Assembly: GCA_947172415.1 (NCBI GenBank)
Contig: OX359189.1
Coordinates: 9,996,501-10,060,500, forward strand
Direction of reading: 5' to 3'
DNA from: Chondrosia reniformis
Lineage: Eukaryota > Porifera > Demospongiae > Chondrillida > Chondrillidae
DNA: 64,000 bases
This document shows, piece by piece, positions 1 to 11,495 of this stretch. A program made the position numbers and the translations under genes. Under the pieces are notes generated by a model. That model did not search any database, was not told the DNA's origin, and was given only the letters and a program-made list of their open reading frames with translations. Within the stretch, counting starts at the first letter, position 1. The number at the start of each line of letters is the position of its first letter.

Positions 1-342
1 CCGTTGTCACTTCTTGCTACGAGACCGAGTTGGTAAATTACCGCACGAGCAGTTGCGTTGATAGTTCTCTTTGGCGGCCCCATCGCTTGTACCTCAGTGC
101 CATTCCAGTAAAGGAGTAACATTACAAGGTTATTTTCGACTCCTGCTAGACAGGTAATGACTAGTGGAGATCCCTCTATCACTTCCAGTCTGCCGAGGTT
201 ACCGGACGAGATGGTGGGAACTGCTGTTGTACCACATATCATAGCCAAACCTAAATACATGGAGAGATCCAAACTTCCGTGCATTCTAATTCACTCTTAT
301 TTCAACCTACTTACCAAGAAAGGAGATGAGTACAGCCATCAT
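1..342 (-). CDS. Gene M: 5' end of an Ig receptor, cut by the window edge
   Basis: Two exons are visible. The signal-peptide exon 315-342 encodes a start of the type MMAVLISFLG; its donor is GTAAG. After a 64-bp intron the exon 1-250 continues with LAMICGTTA and then an Ig strand series (RLEVIEGSPLVITC, a tryptophan-containing C strand YWNG, then ARAVIYQLG), running off the left edge before the second Ig cysteine. The join is phase 1, as everywhere in this locus. It is clearly paralogous to the first Ig of genes C and G ([18 protein letters not shown]). The ATG is taken because it opens a perfect hydrophobic leader. The product is expected to be a secreted or membrane receptor; everything after the first Ig is unseen. 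It lies head to head with pseudogene N. Confidence 0.72.
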
Positions 343-519
343 ATCAAATATTAATAAATCTGTAGGTGAAGTTTCTGTAGAAAACCTATCGACCAGTATA
401 CGAAGTAATGATGATGTTGGACTCAGAACTCTGGGGACTGCTATCTGTGCAGGCATTTTGATTTTTGCGAAATTTCCGGATCCGGCTTAATTTCGAATAT
501 AGAGGAGCTGTACTACAAG
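343..519. promoter_or_regulatory. Bidirectional promoter region between genes M and N
   Basis: The two start codons (342 on minus, 520 on plus) are 177 bp apart with nothing else between them. The sequence AAATTTCCGG sits at 470-479, 40 bp before the N start. The same ten bases occur in the same orientation relative to the N-type partner in the E/F-G divergent promoter (34262-34271), 44 bp from the E/F start. CCGGAA is the core bound by ETS-family factors in animals; binding here is inference. Confidence 0.5.
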
Positions 520-955
520 ATGAAGTCGTTGATTTTAGCACTCCTCTTTGGCTGTCTTCATTTATGTTGTTAATTTACCGAAATCTAGTTTTGGGAACAG
601 AATTATTTTCCCTTCCATAGGGGGACAGGCGGTTATCGATACTTCACCAGAGGACACTTTTGTGGTCGAGGGGAATGACGCTGTTTTCACCTGTATTGCA
701 GAAGAAAATGATATGATTCTTCCTCCTGGTAACATTGAGTGGAGGTTTAGTGTTCCTTCAATGAGCTCTAATGTACCGAGTATCTTTTTTAATGGTACAT
801 CAACGATTTCGTGTGTAGAAAATGGCATATCTGAGTACTAATGCTACACAGCTTATCCTTAAAAGTGTCGAAAGACGTGCCAACTGTGGACTGTCGTGGT
901 TATGGTACTGGAGGAGATATTGCAACTTCATCTGAAGCCAACTTAACTGTTCTAA
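520..955 (+). pseudogene. Gene N: leader and first Ig exon, frameshifted
   Basis: ATG at 520 opens a leader (MKSLILALLFGCLHL). An intron of about 60 bp ends at TCCATAG (about 619), and the Ig exon follows in phase 1: GQAVIDTSPED, then VVEGNDAVFTC, then NIEWRF. It is paralogous to the first Ig of E/F (VIEGKNANFTC). The frame breaks near 820-830, where one extra G gives a stop at 839-841. Compared with the copy at 10.1 kb, about 11 bases are also missing near 885. The expected donor at the exon end reads AAGTAA instead of GTAAG. I call it a pseudogene of the E/F type, though later exons (1333-1581, 2181-2349) still look clean. Confidence 0.7.
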
Positions 956-1332
956 GTAATTTCTGTACCAAGTTCCACACATGATTACATCTTTGTGCAT
1001 CCAAATGTAATGTAGACTGTGTAGAAGTTTCATGATCACTTACCTCATAGCTTGTTTACTAAAAGGGGAAAATGAGACTGTTAACATTTTCAATAAGGAA
1101 ATTTAGAGCCTTAAATTAAATGAATAAATTTGGCAAAACATATTTTCTGAAAGAGTACTCTAAGTAACCAGGTTAAAATTATTTATGTCTTAATGATCAC
1201 AACAGAAATTGATTATAATTGAAGTTTGATTGTAACTACAATTATTCAAAGACAGCTAAACATCACTACTTTCTACATGAATAATTTCTTAACAATCAAG
1301 TGTATATATAATTGTCTTAATCTTTTATGTAG

Positions 1333-1581
1333 TATGTCCTTATATATATGAAAACTTTAGAGTTGTGAACCAGGATGTATCTTTTACGGGATCATTGACA
1401 ATACAGTATAAAATAGTAAATTCAGAGAATGCTTCATTGTCAATTCCTAGCTTACCTGGTAGTGATATGGAACTAGAGGATGATGGAAGTAGCATTCAAA
1501 TTAAAGGCTTTGGTAGCTTTACTTTTGGAGAGCTAACATTGGTATATTCTAATCCATTGTGCTCAACAAGCTATAATACAG
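1333..1581 (+). CDS. Gene N: unrecognised membrane-proximal exon
   Basis: A 249-bp open exon flanked by a good acceptor (TTTTATGTAG) and a weaker donor (GGTAATT). It is phase 1 on both sides, so it is a symmetrical module of 83 codons. It starts CPYIYENFRVV, has a serine/glycine-rich middle (SLSIPSLPGSD) and ends LVYSNPLCSTSYN, giving one cysteine near each end. I do not recognise the domain. Its position between an Ig exon and the TM exon matches the cysteine-rich exon of E/F (25151-25363), but the sequences are not obviously alike. Because the upstream Ig exon is broken, the gene may no longer make a full protein. Confidence 0.45.
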
Positions 1582-2180
1582 GTAATTAATTTATTTTAAG
1601 TACTTTTTGTAGCAGCTTTGTGGTATTATTGCCTTGCCTAATAATGCATATTATTACCCTAACCATAAAATTTTCCAATACCTACATATATATTAATGAC
1701 CTCTTATGTGTAAACAATTCCTGTGAATCGTCAATTGGTGACATCTAGTTTCCAGGCTAAAAGTTATATATGTATCAGACTTATAAGCAAGGTTACAAAT
1801 ACAATAAACATGAGTCAATTTTTAAAACTTTCTATCCTGTCAACCTCTATATATATAGTTGGAAGTATATAAGCAAACAGTAGCTAGTATGTTTTAGGAC
1901 TGTCTCATGTTACACCACCTCCTAAGAACTGTTTCTATGACCTCTAGTAGATAAGTTTCCTGTACAAGTGAGATTACCAAACATAAGATTTAATTAGACC
2001 TTTTATTTAGGTTTAGTTCCCTATAGAAGTAGGATGTAATGTATTCAAAATTGGTGTGTTAGATTATTGTGAATTATATTATATGTTTACATATTCATAC
2101 GAATGACTGCCAATTTCTAAGGTCTGGAAAAAGAGGCTCCACTCTACTATATGATGTCTTATTTTTGTATATGCATTCAG
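1582..2180 (+). other. Intron-like stretch, no gene seen
   Basis: AT-rich sequence between the two gene N exons. I see no open exon, RNA gene or recognisable repeat. Confidence 0.5.
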
Positions 2181-2349
2181 CTGGTGCCACTGCTGTTCTG
2201 GTTGTCGGGATGCTTCTCATCATCATCATCATAGCAGTTATAATAGTAGCTGTTGCATGTATTCTAAAACATAAGGTACGTAAGTCAACGATAATGTATT
2301 AAATATCTATTGTTTCTTTTTCTTTTTTATATAGTCTAAAGGAAGTTGA
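2181..2349 (+). CDS. Gene N: transmembrane exon and very short tail
   Basis: Exon 2181-2275 (acceptor GCATTCAG, donor GTACGTAAG) encodes AGATAVLVVGMLLIIIIIAV and onward to CILKHK: one TM helix of about 28 hydrophobic residues and a basic stop-transfer. It enters in phase 1 and leaves in phase 0, exactly as the E/F TM exon does. After a 59-bp intron ending TATATAG, exon 2335-2349 would add only SKGS and a stop. No tyrosine motif and no charged residue lies in the helix. The last exon is short enough that its assignment is uncertain. Confidence 0.45.
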
Positions 2350-2699
2350 ATGTGTATGATGACATAAGAAACTCTATTTCTGTACTCGTTTGGCATTTTC
2401 TATTTGAAATATATTGTCAAAGACTCAATAAATGATAGCAGCTATTTATATATAGTCGAAACATTATATGCAAGTAGCTATATTATGTTGCAATACATTT
2501 CAATGGTTGTTGTAAACTCAAACTAGAGACTTATGGATTGATATTGAAAGCTTGTTTGATCTCTACTAACCAAACCCTGTTTGGATCAAAAAAGAAAAAC
2601 TTTAAGTTCTGAAAATAAAGTAGTTTCATTTTTCAAGTTTTCATGTACCTTATAAGCTTCGCCATTTTCTTAAACAAAATTCTTAATTAAATATTATGC

Positions 2700-4075
2700 C
2701 ATATGTTAGCAAGCTTAAGATGATTAAGTAAAATTGCCCCTTCCTTGTCAGCCATCTTGTTTACATTGCCCCTTGCCTTTGACTCAGTCAGTTGAGATGG
2801 TACAGCATAAAAAGGATTATGTTGCATATCAACAACTTTCTTCATCTCACAGTCTCCATATATACGTATATGCATATGTACCATTATCAGATTCTGAGCG
2901 GTCATCTGCAGCTGTAGATACTATATATTAAATGTACATATGAAAAATCTAAGATACCATTTTCCTACATGCTATGCCTATTCTGTAAAAGAGACTATAG
3001 GGGAACTAAACCTGAAGAGAGCTTTGGATGAAGATACAGGAGTCTTTTCTTCCTTCTTTTCCCTTCTTTCATCTTCTTCTCCACTGGGTCAGACAGCTAT
3101 TTCTGGGAATTCCACCCTTCATCAGTGATCCTGGGAGTCTTTGTCTTTTTCTTTATCTTTATCTTCTGTGAATCCTTGGCTCTCTATGCTAAATCTAGGG
3201 GCCTTATAATTTCAACAGAGGACGACTATACGGTATATATACTTACTAGTGAAACTTGTTTTAAATGGTGCACTAACACCAACACTGTTTGTAGCAGTTA
3301 CAATAGTGCTATAATTCTCTCCTTCAAGTAAGTTGTGTACATTCAAAATATAAGGTGTTAACTTTGTTAAAGGAACAGACATCTTGAAGCTGTAATTGCA
3401 ATAATAATCTAATTTTGAATACACAAGTAAAAACAGTAAAATATTATGGTTTAAATATTCTTAATTACATCTACATCTATGTATTTATGTCTGGTTTTTA
3501 TGAGAGAAATGATGCTCAATTAAACAACGCAATAACAATTAATGTGTCTATATACAATAGGTGTAATATTCAAACACTCACAGTATAATTATCAACATTC
3601 TGTCCTCCATCAGTCAGTAGTACAACATCCACTGATAGAATAGTCAGTGAGAGTGCTTCAACTGATACACTCTCAATAATAGGAACTACATAACAGACAA
3701 ATACTCATATACCTCACTATACACTACATGGAACTACATCTCACATACCTGAGTCAGGTGTAGTAAAGGTACTGGCTGCTGGAGGACTCGCTCCATAATC
3801 ATTCATTCTCAGCTACTACTCTTACACTATACATTGAACTGTGCCATATTCCATCATCCATAGTTAAGTTCAGTTGAGTTGAAGTTGTATTGAAGGACAA
3901 GTTGACAGTGTCATTCATCACTCTGACAGCTATTGTAGCTTGTTTATCAACTTCATAAATCAGTTGATAAAAAACTGCTATAAATGATCTCATCTTGCAA
4001 CACGCCACTATCTGGAGGCTCAGTTGGGAATGAGTATTTGTAGGTTGAGGTGGGTCTGGAGTTGTACTATTCATG
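2700..4075 (-). pseudogene. Decayed FN3-FN3-tail receptor fragment
   Basis: Reading from the high coordinate: 4075-3749 is the second half of an FN3 exon ([24 protein letters not shown] as in gene C), broken by a 4-base insertion near 3800 that destroys the NEYGVSPPA strand. 3691-3590 is the first half of the second FN3 ([18 protein letters not shown]), and 3410-3243 is its second half (ENYSTIVTATNSVGVSAPF). 2860-2700 is a tail exon with YGDCEMKKVVDMQ and HNPFYAVPSQ, lacking the usual terminal TYETP. No leader, Ig or TM exon is present. It is a C/D-type remnant. Confidence 0.75.
2940..3185. repeat. Dispersed CT-rich repeat, copy 1 of 3-4
   Basis: A block of about 240 bp runs from GAAAAATCTAAGATACC to CTGTGAATCCTTGG. 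It recurs at 26585-26840 in the same orientation and at 13832-14065 inverted, with a shorter relic near 43281-43320. In the 13.8-kb copy it lies inside the intron between TM and tail exons; in gene C that intron lacks it. Several frames are open because the sequence is pyrimidine-rich, so I do not call a protein. Confidence 0.65.
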
Positions 4076-4389
4076 GTTTTTGTTGGGTTGGGTTGGACTG
4101 CTTGTGTCCTGAGGTGGAGGTATCAAAAAAGCAAAAGGCTACAAATGATGAACAAATATATAACCACATGTACACATGTACATCTATACCAATTGACCGT
4201 TCATGGCTAAATTTACAATCAAAGCCTACAATACTGAGCGAGTGCATTGAAAGAGAAAGAGAATATTCAGACCTATATATATATAAGTCATAACAATTAG
4301 TGTAAGGGATGGGCTTGGTGTATATATCTCCAACAGTGTCACAATATAGTTGTTAAATGTCTTCAAAAGTTTTATGTTTTGTACCCACT

Positions 4390-4780
4390 ATATTGGTATT
4401 AGTAGCACTTGTCAACTTCCATGCAATTACCTTTAGTCCCAATCAGGTATATGCTTCTAGTTACAGCAGATGCCCACGCTTCCTGTGCTGTATGGGGATA
4501 CACACATGTATATATATATATACGTAGATTATTTGACCACATCTACAGTATAGACTTAGACTGGCCATACGTACTACAAGCCATTGCCATATACTATTGG
4601 CACATTTACCATGTAATTGATAGTTCCCATTTAAAACTTGAATGCAATAATCATATTCAACTTTTCCATCAGCCAAAGAAAGAGTAGAGAATACAAAGGT
4701 CATTTTCAGGTTTCTTCTTACCACATATAACAGGAACATTAATTCCTTTCTTACGTATATAGATCTAAGGTAATCTTGAA
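4390..4780 (-). pseudogene. Unrecognised exon-like block, copy 1
   Basis: About 390 bp matches 11950-12310 with scattered changes. The better copy is the 12-kb one, which reads as exon pieces on the minus strand; see that entry. Here the piece with EYDYCIQVLNGNYQLHG is retained but the neighbouring piece has lost its reading frame. Confidence 0.4.
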
Positions 4781-4924
4781 GCTTCAATATTAAAATCAGA
4801 TTTTACCCTCTCATGAGCTAAGAGCACAAAAAAGCTAATGGATGGAACCATCAGGGATTAGTAGGGTAAAATGCAGAAATATAATATATATTATACTCTA
4901 ATATACAACTGAATTGACTGTTTA

Positions 4925-5280
4925 TCATAGTCAGACAACACCAACTTTACTATAAACAAGTAGTCGTGTTTTGCATATCAGAAAAGAGTTAAGTTCACAT
5001 TCAAATTGTTTAAACTGAAAGAATATTAAATGAGGAAGTGTAACAAAAGACATTTGAAAACAAGCTGATAGAAAATGAAGTTAGTTAACAGTTAACAGTA
5101 TATAGGAAGTCACTTACAGTAGGAATAATAACAATACACAACATTCCTATTTACATATATACATGTAGACAAGGAAATTTTATGCAATATATATATATGT
5201 ACATATACAGTACGTAATATACTGTATAATACATATTGGACTAAACACGAAGAATGATGAGAGCCATTGTAATCTAGTCT
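4925..5280. repeat. Duplicated 3'-flank segment, copy 1
   Basis: AT-rich sequence containing GAGGAAGTGTAACAAAAGAC, GAAGTCACTTA and ACACGAAGAATGATGAGAG. It recurs at 8600-8970 and 12790-13060, and more weakly near 20370-20470, each time just downstream of the tail end of a receptor gene or fragment. It marks repeated duplication of gene 3' ends. Confidence 0.6.
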
Positions 5281-5336
5281 GCTGTGAAAGATACAGAAAG
5301 TAATAGAGTAGAGGTTTATTACTATGTTGAGTATAT

Positions 5337-5474
5337 GGCGGTTAATTATTGAGCTTGCTATAGCGTTATGAAACAAGAATTTCAAGATGTTTTTCAACTG
5401 ATGAAGGTCCACAGCCTGAAACGTCTTGAAATTCTTGTTTCATAACGCTATGGCAAGTTCAATAATAAACCGCC
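5337..5474 (+). repeat. Foldback element with a hammerhead-type core
   Basis: Arms 5337-5389 and 5422-5474 (53 bp each) are nearly perfect inverted repeats. The 32-nt centre contains CTGATGA (5398-5404), a 3-bp helix AGG/CCT (5405-5407 with 5415-5417) closing a 7-nt loop, and GAAA (5418-5421). The last A of GAAA can pair with T5390 and C5422 with G5389, so the arm stands where hammerhead stem III would be. Stem I is collapsed to one or two pairs. This is the core of the hammerhead family; activity is not shown. Confidence 0.55.
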
Positions 5475-5547
5475 AGATACAGAAATTACACAAAAAATCA
5501 GAATGTTATAAAAATGGCTTCATTATAAATATTGAACATCTTTGTTG

Positions 5548-8221
5548 TTAAAGGTTGTTGTACTCTGTGGGTTTGGTCAGAGCACCATAAGCAGGGTTCT
5601 CCTCAATCACCACTCTGTCCCTCATCTCACACTCTTCATACACTGGACCCTTCACCTGACCAGACAGACCAGGTGAGGAGAGGGGAGAGGAAACAGTTAC
5701 ATAAGAGGGGTTGGGCTGGAGGAGGTGAACCTCTTTAGAATCTACATCTTCATACACCACCTCTTTAGTCTGTTTTGTGTGACCTATTAGAGTACAGTAA
5801 ATATATGGTAAAAATAAATGCAATGAATATAGTATATATGTATGAATATAATTTTACAAATACATAAATTAACATCATGTATGTATGTACGTATGTACAC
5901 TGTATTGGTTAAGAAAATGTCTGCCTTTAAAGCATCACAAACCTTGAGATCTAGTCTTATGTCTCCAATACAGTCCAATAAGCAGTACGAATGTGGTGGT
6001 TAATATAATTACAAGAATAGTTCCTATAACTCCTCCAACTATACCAACTACAGCTGGTATGTAGCCTTCAGTTGCAGGTATAGCTATATACAGCAGAATT
6101 GGACAATTATGATTACCTGAGAACAAAGAAATGCATGATTGGCAATATAAATGGCAGTATTGGCTATATAAATACAACAGCAGAAACTAAAATGGAAATG
6201 GATTCACAAATTTCATACAAGAGATCCCATGGTTTCTTATTAGACATGTTATTCAAGTAAAAAGACAGTTATAGACTGCAATAAACTAATGTTCTATGAC
6301 TATTATATAAGAGAGTGTACATATACCCCAAATACACTATTAATTTAACACAGTTAAAACATAAAACACTTAAAACCGTTTACCTGTTGTCATGTCATTT
6401 ACAGTAATGTTTGATTGAAATGGATCACTCTCTCCAACAATGTTTGTAGCAGTTACTGTAATTGTAAGCTTCTGTCCGATCCTAAGCATAAGATTTTCAA
6501 TCATCAATTCAGAAGATGAAGGAATGGTTTCCTCAAAGCTATAGTTACATCCAACAAGTAATACCTGTAAATGTATGTATAGATATACATATACATAAAG
6601 ATTATATTATATATTTAGCCATTATATTCCAAGACTCACAGTATAGTTAGTAACATTCTGTCCTCCATCAGTCAGTAGTACAAAATCCACTGATAGAATA
6701 GTCAGTGAGAGTGCTTCAACTGATACACTCTCAATAATAGGAACTGCATAACAGACAAATACTCATATACCTCACTATACACTACATGGAACTACATCTC
6801 ACATACCTGAGTCAGGTGTAGTAAAGGTACTGGCTGCTGGAGGACTCACTCCATATTCATTCTCTGCTACTATTTCCACTCCATATTGAGTGCTGTGTTG
6901 AAGGTTAGTCAGTGACAGAGTAGTCACATCTGATGTAGTGAAGGAGAGAGTGACAGTGTTGTTTGTGATGTTGATGGAGTACTTGAGTGGTTTAGTTCCA
7001 CCATTATCGGATGGGCTCCAACTGAGAGTGGCTGAGAATGGACTTACATCTGATGAATTCATTTGTCTTGGAGCAGTTAGAGGAGCTGTATAAAGGGTGA
7101 CATTACATAATTTAAGTATCATTCCTATTCCATTGTTCCAACTACTCACCTCTAACCATTAACTGTACAGTCACTGAATCCCTCCCAACTCCATTGCTCA
7201 CTTCACAACTGTAGTATCCTCTATGGTTTCTAACTACTGAAGATATACTCAACACATAACCAGTTGTAGTGACACTCTCCTCAGCTGCTCCAGTGTTGTT
7301 GTAAGAGAAGGAGACATTAGCTGGAGGATTGCTTTCTACTGGAGTGCAGTCCAAAGTGAATGGAGCACCAGCATTTAGTGCAACACTCTGTTGAATATCA
7401 CCAAGTACAGGAGGATCTGAATATAAGGAACACTATATAACAAATGTATATACTTTTATTAGATAACTAAACTGAGACACTCACAGTATACATTCAGTGT
7501 AAAGTAGGCAGATCCATTTCCAACTACATTACTACTGAATATAGTGTACACTCCAGAATCACTTCTATTGACACTACTGATTGTTATACTGTTTACAGTT
7601 ACAGTAATTCTGCTACTATTAGAGATACTCTGACCATTCCTTCTCCAAATGTAACTGTCTGGTTGAGGGTCAGCACTGATAATATAGTTGTACATGAAGG
7701 TGTCTCCTTCAGTTGGAGTAGTGGACTGGATTAATGGAGATGGAGTGTAGGAGGGAGGATCTGTAGAAAGATAGGTAAACAAGATATATCGATATTATAG
7801 TCCACAATGTGATTAACTCACTTGCTACGTTGAGAATAGCTTTCTCAGATGAAGTATCAAGTACGATATTCCTACAGACAAGTGTTGTTCCACTTTGTTG
7901 TCTGGTGACTGGTCCGAAGCTGTAGATGACTACGTGATTAACTGTGTCTAATTCGGAAGGGGCTAAGTCTGCTATCGTATTATTCCCTTCGACCTCGGAC
8001 AGTCTAATCGCACCAAGAAGCTGTTCAGTGCTCTCTGGAGTGCAGGTCAGTCTTAGTGTACTACCTTCTACTAGTAGTACTTCACCTTCCGGAGAGATGG
8101 AGATGGAATTGACTCCACCTGTGAGATGTAGAAGCGGGACTAATCCTGATCTGATAGGAAATAGATAGATCGTACCTGGAAAACTGCTTAATAATATCGA
8201 AATGAAGTAAACAACTTTCAT
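5548..8221 (-). CDS. Gene A: Ig3-FN3(2) single-pass receptor with NPxY tail
   Basis: Nine exons (8221-8176, 8118-7822, 7760-7485, 7416-7150, 7085-6807, 6743-6640, 6564-6384, 6083-5943, 5783-5548) sum to 1827 nt, 608 aa. All introns are GT-AG and phase 1 except the phase-0 intron splitting the second FN3. Order: leader MKVVYFISILLSSFP; Ig 1 about 16-114 (EGSTLRLTC); Ig 2 115-206; Ig 3 207-295 ([12 protein letters not shown]); FN3 296-388 (NEYGVSPPA); FN3 389-483 (TVTATNIVGES); TM about 494-519; tail 531-608. The tail carries VVYEDV (fits the ITIM pattern VxYxxV), NPSYVTV, VYEECEM, NPAYGAL and terminal TEYNNL. NPxY motifs bind PTB domains in known receptors. It is likely a plasma-membrane adhesion or recognition receptor; the ligand is unknown. 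An in-frame ATG 15 codons upstream was not chosen because the leader starts at MKVV. Confidence 0.86.
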
Positions 8222-9190
8222 CGCTTTTGGATCAGAGACCTTAGACACTGAACTTGTACTGACCAAATTAGTGCTTTTTTGAAGTTTTGATGCTACTATG
8301 CCATCTTAATTATGCTAATTATGCTAATGTGCCCATTATGATCATTATTGTTAACTTTCTTATACACGAATAATTTTACTAAAAAGGTTTCAGTCTTTTG
8401 TTAAGTTTAATTATAAGCAATGTGAATGTTATATGTTGTTATATATTGAAGAGTGTGTATAGCTGATTATGATAAATTTACATTTAAAAACATACTTCAG
8501 TACCTTATGACTTAATATCAGTAAAACCAAAAATACGACATTGTATTAAAGTGTTATAATTAGAGCAGGGTTCTCCTCAATCACCACTCTGGTAAGTATG
8601 TAGTTGTGTTTTTTATATATCAGTAATCTCACAAGTTTATCATAATCATGATCAGCTAGGTTACACACATAACATATAGTTGTGTCATAAAGGTTCACAT
8701 TCAAATTGTTTAGACTGAATGTATATTAAATGAGGAAGTGTTACAAATATCATGTAACAAAAGGCATTTGAAAACAAGCTGATAGAAAATAAAGTTAACA
8801 ATTAATCAATTTATATATAGGAAGTCACTTAGGAATCAATAACAATACACAAAATTCCTATACATATACTGTATATACAAGGAAATTTTTATATACTGTA
8901 TAATACATATGTACTGGACCAAAACACGAAGAATGATGAGTGATGAGAGCAATTGCAATCTGGTCTGAAAAATATATACAATACTGTTTTTTATTGGAAG
9001 ATCTAGATCACCATCGAATGAAAGTTCAAATTATTGCAATGTTTCTCGGGCTTCATCAGGCAAATGATTTCACAACTTAAAAAATTTGAAAAGTAATGAT
9101 TGGGTGATGATGGGTGGGATTTAGAGACAAGCAAAAAACATGCACATGCAGAGTGTATCTGACTAATTAAACAAATTTCTATGAGTGGGT
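8222..9190. other. Intergenic: duplicated flanks, no gene
   Basis: Upstream sequence of gene A (the first 60 bp are shared with gene B), then a 28-bp scrap of the gene A tail (AGCAGGGTTCTCCTCAATC near 8565), then the 3'-flank repeat at 8600-8970. At 9042-9059 on the minus strand CTGATGA and GAAA stand only 7 nt apart, a degenerate version of the hammerhead-like core. No coding exon is seen. Confidence 0.55.
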
Positions 9191-9433
9191 CCCATATCAG
9201 GAGGAACAGAACCTACAAACATGGACTCAGAGTACTCCCTGAAACCAGTGATTTCCTCCCAATATACGTAATCCAAGATGGAAATCAATAGAGAGCTGTC
9301 TCTTATTATAAAACCACAATTGTTTCTTTCTATGCCAAAAAAGTCTTCTTACAATGTGAGAACACAGATATAGAAAATTAGTTTAAAATAGCAACTCAAA
9401 AAGAACTAAACACAACACTCCATTTTTGTATAT

Positions 9434-10074
9434 TCATGATGGTGTTTCATATGTAACAATGTCCCCTCCCTTGTCAGCCATCTTGTTTTCATTTCCTCTC
9501 CTTTCTAATCCTTTCATTGTGATGGTCTCTTTCTTCTCAGTAGATCCTGTTACTTGAGATGGTACAGCATAAGAAGGATTGTGTTGCATATCAACAACAT
9601 TCTTCATCTCACAGTCTTCATATGTGGGATTTTTAGGAGGAGGTGGTTTGGAAGGGACATCTGTGAAAATAGTAAGTTTAATGCATAGATCAATCAACAA
9701 TTTAAATGTAATGTAAATGCACTGAGCTATATCATGCAATTGAATGTCTCTGATATGTTTATATATAATGTCTCCTATATATACATGTACGTATGTTGTA
9801 TTGTCCAGACTGGATGTTGCAATCGGTAACTAACAACTACCATTTGAAAATTCCCACTAGATTGACGTCACCGTGCATGCAGCGATAACCTTTTCAGATT
9901 ATCGATTGCACTGTGCAGTCTGGACAACTGACCCAGAAATACTGTATTATTCTCTATGTATAGATAAATAATGTTTAGAATGCACTACAACACTCACTAG
10001 TTCTGTTGCACTGTTTACCACTACAGATGAATATGATTGTAGTGATCACTGCTCCCATTATCAGACCAATATAG
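9434..10074 (-). pseudogene. Orphan TM and tail exons, duplicated from gene C
   Basis: Tail exon 9660-9434 is intact: PTYEDCEMKNVVDMQHNPSY, AVPSQVTG, a longer Lys/Glu-rich linker, then DIVTYETPS and stop. Upstream, the TM exon starts at 9998 but is cut at about 10072, in the middle of its GAVITTIIF segment, and joined directly to the plus-strand pseudogene copy at 10.1 kb. The intron holds the same 127-bp MITE as gene C, so it was copied after that insertion. No ectodomain is attached. Confidence 0.78.
9801..9927. mobile_element. 127-bp MITE, TTGTCCAGACTG termini
   Basis: The ends TTGTCCAGACTG and CAGTCTGGACAA are perfect inverted repeats, and subterminal GCAATCG / CGATTGC also pair. An identical-length copy sits at 21410-21536. 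The homologous intron of gene B (13576-14160) lacks it. Family unknown; no transposase inside. Confidence 0.75.
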
Positions 10075-10098
10075 AATATAGGGGAGCTGTTCTACAAG

Positions 10099-10553
10099 AT
10101 GAAGTCATTGATTTTAGCACTCCTCTTTGGCTGTCTTCATTTATGTTGTTAGTTTACCGAAATCTAGTTTTGGGAACAGAATAGCAGAATTATTTTCCCT
10201 TCCATAGGGGGACAGGCGGTTATCAATACTTCACCAGAGGACACTTTCGTGGTAGAGGGGAATGTCGCTGTTTTCACCTGTATTGCAGAAGAAAATGATA
10301 TGATTCTTCCTCCTGGTAACATTGAGTGGAGGTTTAGAGTTCCTTCAATGGGCTCTATTGTACCGAGTACCTTTTTAATGGTACGTCAACGATTCTGGGT
10401 GTACGGGAGGCATATCTGAGTAGTAATGCTACATAGCTTATCCTTAAAAGTGTCGATAGACGTGCCAACAATACAGTTATGGACTGTCGTGGTTTTGGTA
10501 CTGGAGGAGATATTGCAACTTCATCTGAAGCCAACTTAACTGTTCTAAGTAAT
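10099..10553 (+). pseudogene. Second copy of gene N leader and Ig, frameshifted
   Basis: Starts with the same MKSLILALLFGCLHL leader as 520 and the same small intron, then GQAVINTSPEDTFVVEGN and the Ig body. A T is missing in the run near 10375, which shifts the frame, and a TAG replaces CAG at about 10433. The region downstream to about 11145 follows 960-1290 with one insertion of about 230 bp (10820-11045). Homology to the 5' side of N stops about 25 bp before the ATG, so the shared promoter was not copied. Confidence 0.78.
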
Positions 10554-11157
10554 TTCTGTACCAAGTTCCACACATGATTACATCTTTGTGCATCCTAATA
10601 ATGTAATGTAGACTGTGTAGAAATTTCATGATCGCTTACTTCATAGCTTGTTTCCTAAAAGGGGAAAATAAGACTGTTAACATTTTCAATAAATTCTGCA
10701 AGGAAATTTAGAGCCTTAAATTGAATGAGTGAATTTGGCATAACATATTTCCTGAAAGAGTACTCTAAGTAACCAGTACAAAAAAGTGTTAAAATTATTT
10801 ATGTCATAAAATGCTAGCTTATGTCTTAACCTCTAATCATTGTAGGGATATAAAACGTGGGTTGCCTGTGACAAGATGACCACCCCACAGAAGGCTGGTC
10901 TCTGATGTTTATATAGCTTAATCTAAAAAACTCGAAATACTTGTTTAGTTACATAGATGGGAGGGAAACATACATCTATAGCATACAATTGTTACCCAGT
11001 GCCGGTCCTGGGCTTAATTTTTTGTTTCTTTTTCCTCTTAATGATAATTGACAATTGATTATAATTGAAGTTTCACTGTATCTACAATTATTCACAGACA
11101 GCTAAACATCACTACTTTCTACATGAAAATTTCTTAACAATCAAGTGTGCCTTTGAC

Positions 11158-11495
11158 GTATCAGTCAGTTGAGATGGTACGGCATAAGAAGGATTGTGTT
11201 GCATATCAACAACATTCTTAATCTCACACTCTTCATAAGTACCATTATCAGCTAGATTCTAAGGGGTCATCTGTAGATACTATTAAATGTACATATGTAT
11301 ATGTAAGTACTGCAATGCCTATTTCTAACTTTATTTTTTACTTGTATCTGTTTGAGTGGTGCAACATACTCACATTCACCACGTTGGTATTTGCATATGC
11401 CTGCAGTAAGCAGAGCTCCAAGGACCACTCCAAGTACTAGTCCACCAAATGATCCTACTGTACTATATCGGGAAGTGGGATAAAATATTTCCCTC
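11158..11495 (-). pseudogene. Degenerate TM and tail fragment
   Basis: 11495-11374 reads SFGGLVLGVVLGALLTAGIC, a TM like that of gene D, followed by KYQRGE and a GTGAGT donor. 11270-11158 is a partial tail (YEECEIKNVVDMQHNPSYAV) with no proper end. The same tail relic, with the same flanking ACCATTATCAG, is at 2770-2900. No consistent upstream phase could be found, so I treat it as a remnant. Confidence 0.6.

Noticed and set aside
2940..3331. Hydrophobic open frames (LGVFVFFFIFIFC) considered as a TM exon
   Set aside because: The block is a dispersed CT-rich repeat found in intron and intergenic positions in both orientations; no conserved phase or splice pair.
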